DNA from: Mycogone perniciosa | Taxonomy: Eukaryota; Ascomycota; Sordariomycetes; Hypocreales; Hypocreaceae | Length of the DNA: 64,000 nucleotides | Direction: 5' to 3' | Assembly: GCA_025331125.1 (NCBI GenBank) | Contig: JAOALB010000047.1 | Location: 62,001-126,000, forward strand | In this document: positions 33,590 through 46,085 of the stretch, one piece after another | Position numbering within the stretch: the stretch's first letter is position 1 | Layout of the letters: each line of letters starts with the position of its first letter | Translations under genes and position numbers: made by a program | Notes under the pieces: generated by a model | The model's database searches: none | What the model was told of the DNA's origin: nothing | The model's input: the letters and a program-made list of their open reading frames with translations, nothing else

Positions 33590-36500
33590 GCTGACAACTC
33601 GCAACCATTGTTTCTTGATGTTGCTTGCTTTCTTTCTTTTCACATCACTTTTTTCAAGCATTTGGCCACTGGTCCACAATCTTTGATATCCCGCCGGCGA
33701 GTTTCTCATGTACACCACACACTCATTCGTGGAGCAATCCTCATGAATTTGCATTTTTCTTTTTTAACATTACTTTTCTTTTCGAGATGGTGCCATTGAC
33801 TTGGCATGCGCTAAAACCCGGTTCCATGTATGTATTCGCGCATAATTCACATGGCAGGCGTCTGGTACGAACATGGGATGTTCCTGAGAAGTTAGTTACT
33901 TATCACATTTTTCCAATATTGCCTCTGGAAGGATCCCCTGTCGTTTTCGGCAAGAAATTTTCATCTTTGTGCGCGGAATTGGACTGCGGTGGACTTGGTG
34001 TGGTGTTGAAAGCCAATCTAGCAGGGATGGAAAGTACACCAAGCTTCACGACTCTGAAACAATGGGTTGTGAAACAAACAGCTCTGGAATACGGAAAAAC
34101 GAAACCGCTAGCGGTAGCAATAGCCATTGTATGTATTAACTAGCATAGAATAATGTAATTATGACTAGACAAGGTTGTTTTTTAGGCTTTGCGGAAAAAT
34201 CAGGGATACAAGTTGATCAAGTGTTTAGATGAAACTTCCTTCTTCGGAACATCTCCATATCTCAGCCTGTCGATCACAATCCGATCTCTATGCACGAGGC
34301 AATCATAGGTGTATTCCTCGCATAAAGATTTAAGGGGAAATAAATATGTCATACATACGGTATAAATGTATTTTCCCCCCCAAAATTTCTAAAATGTGAA
34401 TGGTTACACAAATCGTACTCTGTACTACGTTCGTATTGCAGTCTCGTCTTTTGCGCCCCTGCGACACAAGCCTCAGGAAGTGGCCCGAAAACGCCAATGC
34501 AGCTATTCATAGTAACTTTGGTGGAGCGAAGAAGGGGAGCGGAAAACTTGGTCCGGCAGCCGGGTATGGTTCCTATCGTTTGCCCCCCTGCCAAGGGCGT
34601 GGCCGCAAGCAAGGTGGAAGGGGAACCATGGTTTAAGTCCGGCCTTATTTTTCTTGGCCTTGTCTATGGGGATTGGGTTGGGTTTGTATGAGAATGTTCC
34701 ATTCGCTTAAGTTGTGGGAAAGGGCAGAAGGGAAGAAAGAAGAAACAAAAGCCACATTGCGAGGGATGGTTTCCTGATATCAATGTGTTGGCTGGTGACA
34801 GGTAAGGAAGTGCATGAAGAAGCTCTACGATCGAAGCGGTTCTTTGTACATAGGGCAAGATGGTAGCCGATTCCTGACCAGAACTTATAGAGTGTACCCG
34901 TGGAGAAACGGACCGGGAGGAGGGAATTCCCAGGGAAGGATGGGATGGGATGCATCCACTCTAATGGTCATGACTTGACACATGAGTCCCCCATGTAAGC
35001 AAGAAAGAGAACGGATAGAGGAGAAAGCAAAACAGAAACAGGAGAAGGGAAAGGGAGGGGGAAAAAACAAGGTGGCGGTTTCGGCCGGGCGGCCCCGTAA
35101 CGGAGGGTTATGCCGTTATGAGCGAAGGCTCCGCTCCGGGCTATAGCGGGTTTGGTAGGTCAAACATGCCTTGTGGCGTCCGTATAGATAAGGTTTAGTG
35201 GTGATGCTGCTTTGCTTATGGTCATCGCCTCGAGCCTGTTGAGCCTTGCTCAGCCACATGAGCTCAGGTTTTGCGCAAGGGTTGTGCATAAAGTGCAGAA
35301 TGGACATGAGGAGGAGATATTCTCTGTTTTTAGACAAAAGGCTGGGGCGTTGTCTCTGTTGTTGAGGGCTTTGTGTAATTGAAGGATTCGTTTCGTGGAT
35401 GAGATGGATTCATCTTCCAAGGTTTGACCCTGGAGTTGAACTCCAACTGGATTCTATAAAGACAAATTGCACAATACCTCCTCTTCTATTATTACCCAGG
35501 AAGGCCTATATAGTAATTTAAATCATCGTTCAAAGTATAGGCGTCACCATAGGCACAGGAGTGAATAGAGATTAAGTGCAAAATGACAAATCTTGTATCC
35601 CCGCTTCAGTGGTTTCTAGAAGTCACCAACCCTCAAGCTCCAAGCTATGAGCGTATGACTACAAAAGTGCGCATCAAAGTGTCCACATCACATATCGGCG
35701 CCATTGACAATGCAGAAACTAAGATCTCTTCACTAAAATCGGCATATGTAGGGTAGTATGAGGCGTCGTGCATGTGATTATACTATTTTCTTCTTTCAAT
35801 GTTCTGGACAACAATGGCGTCTGATGTAGTGGTGTGATCATATAAATGGCCCATATATAAACAACGGATCATGTGCCGTTCGGCATTTACGAAGTAGATA
35901 GTCAAGTCCACGTAGGACGGACCGATGTTTTGGCTGATGACCATCTCAATAGTCCGCAGCCTTCCGGGGATCAGTGTTCGGCCCGGTTAATCGGCATCAG
36001 TGTTCGGTCAGTGGCTGGTCATTGGGACACATTAGGTAGAGATGGTAAGTGGGGTTTAGTAGCTGGACTAAAGATTTGCAATCGGGGTTGATCAGATGAA
36101 TCTCGATGGTTGTGGATGCTGCCCCTCTCGGTTATCGTGATCGACCAGGTGGCTAAGCATTCATCGTAGTGATAATCTTCTGGAATCTCGGAGGTAGCTT
36201 CGAATATTGCGAAACATTCAGATTTACAAATTTGTAGACTAGACTCACTAGGATCGCGAGCATCAAGGATCGGCAGTCAATGTGTATGGGGAAAACGTCG
36301 ACGTGGCTGTCCCCTCGGTGATCAGGTTCTGTCCCAATAAAGACACACACAGACAAGGTGAAGCAACTCCAGTGAATGTCTACCACACAATATCTAAAAC
36401 GGTTCCATAACTTCTAAATGCCAAGCCTATGTTGGGGTGCATCTGTTTGCCTGTTCTCACATATGACATGTTTTACTTAATTGTCCCAATGACTGAGGCT

Positions 36501-36908
36501 TAAGATGTCTAATCTGTATCATAACATCAGCGTAGCCCTGACAGACACACGGTCAATCATTTCTTAACACGAACCCACCAAGAGAACCCCCGGTTCTTTG
36601 CGAGATCCAATTTCCTACGTCAGCGGGAGGACTGCATCTCTGATCATACCACTGATAGCGAAGTCGACCAACGGTGGTCAAACCTGGACTTTGCATTAGT
36701 ACTTTCTTTTCCGGCTGAGAGGGATTGGATGGGGTGGATTGATTCGCATCATGATTGAGTGGATGGATGGGACGACAGATTGAGTGGGCAATTGCCTTAA
36801 GAATATTCTCATTATTTAGAAGACGAAGGAAAACATGAAAAAATCGACACAAGAGGCGGGCTATGTAAGAAGGGTATTTGATGAGCATATACAATGCATG
36901 GTGTCACA
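33590..36908. other. 3.3-kb intergenic region
   Basis: Lies between the convergent ends of the Usp1-type and DUF7703 genes. A 172-codon + frame at 33625-34143 matches no family I know and starts in a T-rich tract typical of a 3' UTR. Nothing else was recognised. Confidence 0.55.
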
Positions 36909-38069
36909 TTAAAACTTCCGTGTTGCAATGCAGATCTCAGAAGACAACCTCGGCGTGTTCACCTTGCCAGAGTCCCTCGACTCTTCAACCACCAACCCAG
37001 CCGATGAATTTGTGCGAATAGTCCCCGTCTCAAGGTCCCGCCCTGGCTCGTGATGGACAACAACCTCAGTCGTCATCATAACCTCATCATCTGTTCGATG
37101 TGCTTTGCTACTTGAGCCTTCACCACCTCCCCGAGCATATGCCTGATATGAGGTGCTCCCTGTGGGTTTGGAATCACCCTCCTCGATGTAGGTTTCGAGT
37201 GCGATACCGTTCTTAGTAAGTGTTCGCGGGGTAGAGTCTTTGCTCTGTAGACTGAAGCTGGTGTCCTTGCGGGACGTGGTCAGTTCGACGAGGCGATTCA
37301 GGATAGTGAACTCCATCTTCAGTTTGATGCTGTAGACCATGGGTTTGTAGGATATTTGGTAATCGTATTGGTTTGCGAACTCCAAAGCGAGTATCGACAC
37401 ATCGAGTAGAATGACGACGACGTTAACCAGAATTAGGTGTTTCATCAGACGGCGACTCAGCTGGGTGTTGCCCATATATCGTTCCAGCTTCATAAGCTTA
37501 ACGGTTTCAAAGATGTAAAGGCAGCTTATGATGGTTTCTTGTAAAAAGAAAACCACGACTTCTATCCTTTCCAGGACAAGGTATGGTTTGCTAAATATAT
37601 TTGGGTTGGTCGAAAAACTCCCGAAGACCAGAGGTATTATCGTGCCATGTAAGATGATCGCGTTGATGATGATCATCCACAAGACCATCTTGAGGCGTTT
37701 CTGGTTCTGCATCACCAGATGCAGTCGGGACCAAAGCACTACCGACTGGCCGGTGACCATACATACCCAACCCATCAAGCTTAAGGTGGCTGAGAAGTAC
37801 CCCAGCGCAGAACCAGGCCCTGGGGAGTTGATGTATTTGATGAAGAAGCCGGAGCAGGACAAGGCAATGCCCAAGGTGGCTGTAAGGAAGGACCAGAAGT
37901 ACAAGCCGGAATGGCGCTTGAACGTCCCCCAGATGATGCAGAGGAGCTCGGCGACATTGTAAAAGCTGATGGAAAGAAAGACAACGATGATGGTTATGGT
38001 TGTTTGGGAGAGCCCGAGATCGGCACCACCAAACTCGCGAGCCTTCACCAAAAGGGCCATCGGGGGCAA
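36909..38069 (-). CDS. DUF7703-type seven-transmembrane protein, 386 aa
   Basis: A single exon. About seven hydrophobic segments occupy residues 20-255: TITIIVVFLSISFYNVAELL, GLYFWSFLTATLGIALSCSG, YFSATLSLMGWVCMVTGQ, MVLWMIIINAIILHGTIIP, a segment around VVVFFLQETIISCLYIF, and LILVNVVVILLDVSILALEF. A Ser/Thr-rich cytosolic-type tail of about 130 residues follows. The motif TFKRHSGLYFWS after the first helix is typical of the fungal DUF7703 group, whose function is unknown; the layout resembles receptor-like proteins but no G-protein contact is shown. A TATA-like AATATATATT lies at about 38227-38236, 160 bp upstream. The start is the first ATG of the frame; Met4 is an alternative. Confidence 0.88.
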   Translation of the reverse strand: MPPMALLVKAREFGGADLGLSQTTITIIVVFLSISFYNVAELLCIIWGTFKRHSGLYFWSFLTATLGIALSCSGFFIKYINSPGPGSALGYFSATLSLMGWVCMVTGQSVVLWSRLHLVMQNQKRLKMVLWMIIINAIILHGTIIPLVFGSFSTNPNIFSKPYLVLERIEVVVFFLQETIISCLYIFETVKLMKLERYMGNTQLSRRLMKHLILVNVVVILLDVSILALEFANQYDYQISYKPMVYSIKLKMEFTILNRLVELTTSRKDTSFSLQSKDSTPRTLTKNGIALETYIEEGDSKPTGSTSYQAYARGGGEGSSSKAHRTDDEVMMTTEVVVHHEPGRDLETGTIRTNSSAGLVVEESRDSGKVNTPRLSSEICIATRKF

Positions 38070-41000
38070 TAAGGTGATTCTTCGTACTTGAAATGAAATG
38101 AAATGAGGGACTGGCTCAAGACATGAGAGCTGGAGAAATGATGGCTGCCGTTTGAAGAGGTAGAATGAGGCAAGAGAGGCGAAGATGGTAGGATGATGTC
38201 AAAAGATAAAGTGCGTTTCGGGCCGAAATATATATTCGAAGGACGTGATGGTGACAAGTCGCGATTTCAGCTGCATTTCCACAATCCCTAATAATTGGCC
38301 ACTAGCTTAGACTGAGGTTTAAATTTCCTCTAGACCAAGCAGGACTGAAAAGCCTCTCGTCGTTGCATGTATGTCGCTGACCCGAGGGGCTGGATCTGGG
38401 GGACGCCACAAGAGGTGATGTCCAGACCCTCTGCTCAAGCTTCGGATGGCAGATGTCACGGGAGGAGGACCCGATGTGTTAAGGTCCAGGGGGAGGAGGA
38501 GGTATGAAGAGACTTCAAGCGCGCGGATTAACACGCCGTTGATCTATCCGGAGATCAACGTGGGTCCAGACTCCGCAAGATGCCCTGGCATAAACTTTTT
38601 CGCACTCACTAGTGCATGTCTAGTCAGTTCGAGGTTTATGTTAGTAGACGAGAGCTGGAATGCTAAAACGCCAACATGGAGGTGAAGGATGAGAAGGACA
38701 TTGGCCTGTATGTGCACCGAAAGACCCGAGTAAACAGACTTCCTCGGCGCCCTCTTGACATGTTCTGAGACTGTCGACCTCTTCAACCCCAAGCTCTGGG
38801 AATCTGCAACGAGAATGACAGGATTCTAGAAGGACGAAAATCATTGACTCACAAGATTCCAAACGAGAGAGGGCTGAGACGTGCTTCGCCCCCACATTGT
38901 CTAAGAAGCAAGGGGTTGAAAATAACAAAGTAAGCGACCACTCATGGCAACGCCGTGACGTGAAAATTCAAGACAAAAACACTGTGCCTAGCACAATAGA
39001 GAATAAGTAATGAGCTGATAATTTTCTGATAATTTTTAAGCTTGATTTGCGGCAGCTTTCGAGACATATCCCGTCTGCGGTACTTCTTTATCGTTACCGC
39101 TTGCGAGGAGTACTCGTACGAGTACTCTCTCCGCCAACAAGCCTCGTTGCCCAAAGCGTCAAGCCAAGTTCGTTCAGCTCACCGGTAAGTTCCAGCACCC
39201 TGTCCTTTCACCTGATCCCCGTTGTCCTCGATGATTGGGAGCAATCGTGTGGGTCGGGTTCATGTGAACCGTTGATAGCTGACCGACTAATGCCTCCCAA
39301 GTCCTTGGTGTAGACGCCACTTGCACCTATTTGTGGAAGAGCCATTGAATCTCCCCTAGCGTGGGCGTGGTCGAAGGCTATGCTCTGGTGGCTGATTCAA
39401 ACTTTGGCCATACGCACTCAAAGCCTCAGAAATGCCCAGCATGAATAACAGGCAAGGTTTATTTGCTGGTCATCCCAAACGTGAATGGCTTCATCATCTG
39501 AGTCGATGTTGGGCGTTGATGGTCCCGGTTTGATGAGAGGAGGGAGGCTATGATCTATCACACACAGCCGCAGTGGATCAATGTCATCGCCAAGCTGCAA
39601 TGTAATCTAAGAACCGTATGGAGTGGGACCTGAGAGGCCTTCCCGAGGCGGCATTGATTTGGTAGAATGGAGTTCCCAACGGCCCGTCCCGGACTACTGG
39701 AGTATGAGAAATAGCCCGAGAATGCCGATGCGGATTGCTGCGGTTTCCAAAGCTGAACATGGTCTCTTATGATAAATATGAAGAGGAAATGAGAAAATTT
39801 GTCTGCAGGGTGGTGACATTCGCTGGCTGACAGGTTATGAACTGCCGCTTGTTTCGACATGAGAACAACACACAGCGGCATCAGTCATGAAGATGAGACC
39901 ATCACGGACTTTGCTGAATAAAAGTTGACAGCCACAGAATAGAGATAAGTCGACAAGAGTAAGTTAGGGCTCTCACAGGCGGAGAACCCGTTCGTGCCTT
40001 GAAAAAATCTTGAATGGATCTTAAAAGTCTCGTCGGTAAGATCTTCAGTCGCAACGACACAATCTCGGATGTCGCCCTGTCAGGCTTCATTGTTGGAGGG
40101 CGCATCGGCATTGTCATGCGGGGTTTAAAAACACACCAAAATACACCAAACAGGTCACATAGAAAACACCTTATAGACGTGCTCATGTTTTTCTATGCCC
40201 CCTTGATGGTTGGTCAATAGCTCGCTTGACGGCCCAAGGTTTATCTCACACTAAAAGGGCATCTTTAAGGGGCAGACCGCCCCAATAGGAGCCAACACTG
40301 ACTAATAAAAAAAACAAGGGACAAGAACTACTAGTGGCGAAATAACAACTTTAACTAATAGATTCATCATAGATATCACATGGACTTGAATCAGGAACAT
40401 GATAGTTTCTCTGAACAGCCATCAGACTCTTATCACAAAATGCTCCAAGCAATAATATCCTCAGCAGGGTAGACCTCAAGATGCCATATATTACAGCTTC
40501 TGCCGACGTACACACATACAGCCACGCTGACCACATACCCCAGACTCGGCAATGGCGCACCGAGAAGAAACATGCTAAGAGCTGGGTAGACTATTTGACC
40601 ATAGTGAGACGGATGCAGTCAACACAGAAAATGAGGCTTCACGTCAGTTGAGGTGGCAATGGTGTGGCTCTTATACGAACGGAGTACAGACACCTTAGTC
40701 ATGTATGCACTACATGATTCGGACTTCAGACGGAATCCTGGCCCTCAAGCTTCCAGTCATATGCGGAAAGTTACTGCGACAGTCGTTAAAACGGTAAGCT
40801 GTCTTTGGCGTTTAAACGAGTGAGTTGCATTAAGCCATGGAAGAGGGATCGGGATTGTGCAAATGTGGCGCAGCCAGGGGCGTTTCAAAGCCATTGAGTT
40901 CAGCTCGACCTCAATTTAAAAGCGGCACCACTAAGGCCCTTCACACTCCACAACAATGTGACTGCAAGCCAGGTCATGATGGTCGTGATATGGCATGTCA

Positions 41001-41515
41001 TTGATACAGAGTACTCGTACTTCGCCATTCTGTGTAGAAAAGCTCGGATGTCGGTGCGGTAGCCGCTGCAGCCAAACGCCGTGGTGCATGGTTCAGGGTG
41101 TCTATCATACCATGTCATAGTACCATGTCATATGTCATGTCATGTAGTCATGACACTGACTAAGAGCTGTTTGTCACACAAATAGGAGAGCCGCGGTGAG
41201 TGGCTCTTGTTGCGTTCTCTGCCCAGCATCGGGCCGAGCCCGCCATGTCCAGCAGTTGGAGAAACAATAAAACAAGCCATGCCGAGCTGCTTGTATGTAT
41301 TACAAGACCTCTAAAATAGTAATAATAGCAGTCCACCGTTGTAGTATGTATGTACGTATGTAGCACACACATTGCCGATGGCGTCGTCTCGCCCTAGAAG
41401 CCGGGCCGTCCTCCATACTCCGTTGAACCCAATACGCTGGTCGTAAGGACATTCCCAATACCTGTTATCCCGTTCATGTCTCTGCCGCCCTTTTGCTTGT
41501 GTGCATATGTGTGTG
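38070..41515. other. 3.4-kb intergenic region
   Basis: Holds the DUF7703 promoter at its left end. Only short frames without family features are present. Short repeated words occur, such as CATGTCAT runs near 41100-41150. Confidence 0.55.
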
Positions 41516-44500
41516 TCAATGCGTAAGAACCCTCACTACCTGCAGCATCAGCCCAAAGATTAGACCCCTCGCCACCTCCTCGATCTGAAGGCAGTCAAAC
41601 ACCCGTCCAAGCGCCTCGCCCGTCGCTGATTGTCCCATGACACCCATCAGCGCTGCGGGAACCCCGCTCTGGATGAGGAGCCTGCGCGCCTTGGTCGCCA
41701 GCTGCTCCTTTTCTTCCGCTGACATTTCAGCGGGCCACGAAGCGAGTTCCTGCTCTGTCGGCATTGTGTTCTCGCGCAACGTTCGCAGCTGGGCCGCGAT
41801 GCCTGCGTCGGAGGTGTTGACGTCCAGCACCGAAGACTGGATGAGTGACTGCACCGTAAGGAGGGATGGGTTACCGGGGCGTAGGAGGAATGATTTAGCA
41901 GCGGTAAGAAGTGTGCGTCGGATGTTCCAAGCGGAGGAGAGGGTGTACATCTCGTTAATAACCGCAAAGATAAGCTCAACAGCTACCCGAGTCTCTGGTT
42001 CGGTCAGCTGAGAGTACTGCCTGGCAGGTTTGGGTGTTCCCTTCTTCCCCGAAGTAGCCGCCCCCTGGTTGCCTAAAGCCTGTGTGCTGTTGTTTCGATT
42101 TTGGTCTGCCATGATACCCTCGCTCATTCTGGAGTGGATATCACTGGGATGACTTATCGACTCATAGTCGTCGGCAATCTCATCTGGTGGGGGAGGGAGT
42201 TTAGTCAAGTCAAGGCTAAGTGAGGACGGCGAACGGAGTGGAGCCAGGCTGGATGCTCTGCTGTGCCTGCTATGCTCTCTGCTAGGCCGAGCACTCGCCG
42301 AGGCCGAAACCGAGTCCATCCTATCTCTGCGGCCAGTTCTCACACTCTCGCTCTCACTGTCACCCTGAGAGTGATAGCTAGGCCGTCGTTCCATCGGCGC
42401 CACTCTGCCGGGTTGGGTGGCAATGATAGATGACCTTTGGCTGTCAAGACTGGCACGTTCAGATCTTGCAGGGGATCGCATGATGCCCTCACCTCGCGAA
42501 GTGGCCGAAATCGATAGTCGACTTGCATTCGATGTAAGATCCACAGACTGCGTGGTCGACTTCCTGCTCAGTCCAGGGATGTTGCCAAATACGCCAGTGA
42601 CGCCGCCGACAAGGGACTTTCCACCTTCCATGGCCCCTTTCGGTGCAATGGAGAGAACATCGAGCATATTCTTCCCTACTGTTTCCCAACCAAACGTTTT
42701 TGAGTTCGTGTGGGTATGCCCCTGAGACTTTTCCAGGAATCGTTTCATTCCCTCGCTCTCAGCCAGGGCCTTGTACCAACAAGCATCGCGAAGGTATCTT
42801 TCAAGTTCCCCGCGTAGAGATTCCCTCGTGTGTACCTTCCAGCTCGGGAGCTCCTTGTGGAGTTCAGTGAAGGCAGTCGCACCAGATATGGCTGCAATTC
42901 GTCTCAAAATCTCATGTAGTGTCTCAAAGTCGGAATATCGTCTCACAATCATCCACCCGGGATATCCAGATGATGACGGCTCTACCTGGATGAGGTAGTC
43001 TGTGATTGGCTTACTTCGAATTTTGCCCATTTCACCAGGCCCATCATCGTGCAAGGTAAACGAAGCATTGTGTAACGTCAGTGGGGCTTTCTTTGGACCA
43101 TCCTCTTCTCCTGCATCGCCTTGGCTTGGAGGCACAATTTGATCGAAGCTGGTAAAGTGGTGATCCTCAGGTCTTTGTGGGGACGAGGTCTGGCTGAAGG
43201 AGTCGTTGATAGATCCGGGTGTATGGGGAGTGTACACCGTGTCGCTCTTTGTTGAGAATCCATCAACAGATGGTCCACGCGCTGAGAACTTATCAGTGTT
43301 GGACGAGGGTGATGAGTCCCCTGGTGACACTGCCTTCGTGTGATTCTCCACATCGCGAGACATCAAGTCCATGCTTTGCTTTGAACGTTCAGATGATTCG
43401 GTGACCGTAGAGGCTCGTTCCCGCCGGGCGCTGTCCTGCGCAATCATTACATTCATTCTTTTCATCTCCACCATTGCTTCCTCCAATTCTTCATCCGCCT
43501 TGCTCAGTCTCTTCCTGTGAGCAAGGGACTCTTTACGACGACCTTGGCCCAAGTCTGTACTTGAACGCCGAGGAGGCTTTGCAATGCTAATATTACCAAC
43601 GTTACCGTCCAAATCCGCAAACACATTGTTGACTGCATCACGACCGGTCTGCATGCCAACATCAATGGCCTGATTCAGGTTTGGCTCACCAGCCTCAAGT
43701 AGATAAACAATCCATCCGTTGATCCATTCGGCTCTGCTGCATCGCTGCAAGGTATTCTCTAGCACGGAATTTGCCAGAATCTCACGCAAGAAGATGCGCG
43801 CAGGGTCGCAATTGTACGAGTTTTTGTCTAAAAATCCAAGCAAATCCTCGGAAACCATTTTGAACTTTGCAACCTGCTGTCTCTGGTTCAGGAGGTTAGC
43901 CAGACGGGAGTCTGGGTTTTCTGCAAGATAGTTGTAGAGGGTGTCGACGGCAGTGATATTGGAGTCTGGAGGCAACTCTGCAAATGCAGTCGCTAGCTCT
44001 GATAAGAAGACAATAATGATGGAAGAGGAGTTGGTAAGAAGATCTAGAAATGCATCGGCCGGTCGCTTGCGAGACATCCGATTTGAGATGGCGAGGATAT
44101 ATGATGTGAGCGCCTTGCGACAGGCGAGGGGGAAGGCGTGGTCAGAAGGTATAATCGGACTATACCACCACTTGACATAGTCCCGAATGATGGCATCGAC
44201 CAGTGCGCCCAGGGCCTCCCGTGTCTCTGGTCGGAAGTCATCAAAGCCCTTGATGGCGTTTTGTTCGTCGTTCTCGGTCCCATCATCGGTCTGCTGGGAT
44301 TTGATGGTTTTCAAATCGGCCCATAGCCTCTCGATGGCTTGTACGCCATCCTCGCCACGGACCGTCCTCGCTAGCTCTGGATTCTTCGACTCCCAGATGA
44401 TGAAGGATACCACGCCGCCAAAAGCACCTATGAGCACAAGGCCCAAACGACCGAGGACGGCATATGTGACTGCTGAGAAGCTAACTCCAATACCTGCCAG

Positions 44501-44758
44501 AGTTGCCGGTGTTGCAGTCGCGAAGAATTGTAATGCCTTGGTAGTGAGATTAGGTTCTGACGCTGACGGCAGCGACTGTGTTGCAGCCGAAATCGTCGGT
44601 TCTTTCGCAAGCTTCTTCAAATCGCCATTACCACTGCACAAGGCTGAAGTTCCATCTGCGCTCTTCTCGCTCTTCTCGTTCTGGTTTGACGAATTTTCCG
44701 AGGTCGGCTCGAGAGAGATGCTGCGACGCGGCGCATCGTCGATACTGGTTGAGCTCAT
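41516..44758 (-). CDS. PXA-PX-nexin C sorting-nexin-like membrane protein, 1080 aa
   Basis: A single exon from the preferred start at 44758 (MSSTSIDDAP). Domains in order: two hydrophobic segments (about residues 80-122), a PXA domain (about 175-365, from ALGALVDAIIRDYVKWWYSP), a low-complexity linker, a PX domain (about 560-675, including WMIVRRYSDFETLHEIL), and a nexin C-terminal domain (about 916-1075). This is the layout of fungal Mdm1/SNX13-SNX14-like proteins, which tether the ER to other membranes through phosphoinositide binding; no RGS domain is evident between PXA and PX. The frame stays open upstream to 45316, adding 186 residues with hydrophobic stretches, but these lie in the divergent promoter region and do not resemble the family. 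Confidence 0.9.
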   Translation of the reverse strand: MSSTSIDDAPRRSISLEPTSENSSNQNEKSEKSADGTSALCSGNGDLKKLAKEPTISAATQSLPSASEPNLTTKALQFFATATPATLAGIGVSFSAVTYAVLGRLGLVLIGAFGGVVSFIIWESKNPELARTVRGEDGVQAIERLWADLKTIKSQQTDDGTENDEQNAIKGFDDFRPETREALGALVDAIIRDYVKWWYSPIIPSDHAFPLACRKALTSYILAISNRMSRKRPADAFLDLLTNSSSIIIVFLSELATAFAELPPDSNITAVDTLYNYLAENPDSRLANLLNQRQQVAKFKMVSEDLLGFLDKNSYNCDPARIFLREILANSVLENTLQRCSRAEWINGWIVYLLEAGEPNLNQAIDVGMQTGRDAVNNVFADLDGNVGNISIAKPPRRSSTDLGQGRRKESLAHRKRLSKADEELEEAMVEMKRMNVMIAQDSARRERASTVTESSERSKQSMDLMSRDVENHTKAVSPGDSSPSSNTDKFSARGPSVDGFSTKSDTVYTPHTPGSINDSFSQTSSPQRPEDHHFTSFDQIVPPSQGDAGEEDGPKKAPLTLHNASFTLHDDGPGEMGKIRSKPITDYLIQVEPSSSGYPGWMIVRRYSDFETLHEILRRIAAISGATAFTELHKELPSWKVHTRESLRGELERYLRDACWYKALAESEGMKRFLEKSQGHTHTNSKTFGWETVGKNMLDVLSIAPKGAMEGGKSLVGGVTGVFGNIPGLSRKSTTQSVDLTSNASRLSISATSRGEGIMRSPARSERASLDSQRSSIIATQPGRVAPMERRPSYHSQGDSESESVRTGRRDRMDSVSASASARPSREHSRHSRASSLAPLRSPSSLSLDLTKLPPPPDEIADDYESISHPSDIHSRMSEGIMADQNRNNSTQALGNQGAATSGKKGTPKPARQYSQLTEPETRVAVELIFAVINEMYTLSSAWNIRRTLLTAAKSFLLRPGNPSLLTVQSLIQSSVLDVNTSDAGIAAQLRTLRENTMPTEQELASWPAEMSAEEKEQLATKARRLLIQSGVPAALMGVMGQSATGEALGRVFDCLQIEEVARGLIFGLMLQVVRVLTH

Positions 44759-45507
44759 CTGGGGTGGGCTCCTCGACTCTCGGCGCGAACGATTGACGCT
44801 CCTAGGCTGCGAGTGAATCGTAGAGGTCGAACGATATGAATAACATAGCAAGCAAGCAAACGCCGTGATCCCAATGTAACCATGCGGAAAATAGAATAGC
44901 CCGATAAGTGGAAATGCTGCAACGCAACGGGAGTGCCAGAGCGTGTTTCGAGTTAATATGTAGGATCCATAAGATCTGATGCGGAGGATGGTGCGTATGT
45001 AGGAATCTCCTTTTAGGGGCAAAAAGGCGGGTCTATGGGTCGGCTCCAGGGCTAAATTTGGAGCTGAAAGTTTCACACTGCTACCCGCCCCTTGTCTGTG
45101 GCGCCATTCGCCATGTTTGTGGATACGAAACGCTTGCCCAGGAATTGTAAAGGCACCGATGGCAATTGTACCAAAAATCGCAAGAAATCTCGAAATAACC
45201 AGGAAAATAGAGCTTGATTTTATTAAGAGCCTCCAGCATTGATAAACCGTCTTAGTCAGGAAGAAAAAGGCATCCAAGCCACTGCAATAGGTGCACGTGA
45301 GCTGGCGTGCCTTCAACGTTCCAAGGTCCCTTGCCCCGCTCTATGTGCCAATAAAAGTCCATGTCATTGATCCATGTCTGACGCGTCTCGCAGCCCGCCT
45401 TTACTGTTCCACGCGCGTCATCGCATTCCTCAGCCTTCCCTGGAAGTCGGTTGCGGTTGTCGCACATCACTAAAGTTGAAGGCTGCAAACGCGTGGTGCT
45501 GGTAGAG
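44759..45507. promoter_or_regulatory. Divergent promoter region (PXA/PX gene and PC4/SUB1)
   Basis: 749 bp separate the two start codons. The frame of the PXA/PX gene stays open through most of it, so the first about 560 bp could in principle be coding. No clear TATA box. Confidence 0.5.
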
Positions 45508-46085
45508 ATGCCTCTGACGTCGAAAAAGCGCCGAGCCGCCGAGGCGGACGATAGCGACAGTGAACCCCGACTTGCCCAGAAGACGGCGAAGAAGAACAAG
45601 AACGCTGCCTCGGCTAGCGGGCCGGATGGTAAAGATGAAGAGGGCAATCCCTTTTGGGAGGTAGGATTCTTGTATCGATATGTCTGAAGCCTGCTGCTAA
45701 CTCGCTTGTAGCTGTCAAACAAACGGCGGGTAGGCGTCTCGCAATTCAAGAAGATGGCCCTTATCAATATTCGAGAATACTATGAGAAAGACGGAAAGAC
45801 ACTCCCGGGGAAGAAGGTATGCGCACCCCTTCTTTCGTGTCGATATTATGACGATCGGAATACTCACACGCATTTCAGGGCATTTCACTCTCGGTCGAAC
45901 AGTACCTCGCCTTGCTCAAAGCTGCCCCCGGTATCAACGCGGCTCTTCGGGAACTAGGTCAATCATTCGACGACCCCGACGAGATGGATCAAGATCCTCC
46001 TCCTGTCTCCACAAGCAGGAAGGCCAAGAAGGAAAACAAAGCCAATATTGACGCGACGAGCGACGAAGACAATGCAGAAGAATAG
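45508..46085 (+). CDS. SUB1: Transcriptional coactivator p15/PC4 (SUB1), 154 aa
   Basis: Three exons, join(45508..45660,45712..45816,45879..46085); all introns are phase 0. A basic Ser/Lys-rich N-terminus is followed by the PC4 single-strand-DNA-binding domain: [50 protein letters not shown]4/Sub1 binds single-stranded and promoter DNA in the nucleus and helps RNA polymerase II initiation and elongation. The C-terminal tail is acidic with Lys-rich patches. The ATG at 45508 is chosen because the upstream frame has no ATG. Confidence 0.94.

Noticed and set aside
33625..34143. 172-codon plus-strand open frame
   Set aside because: Starts in T-rich sequence just after the Usp1-type stop; no family recognised.
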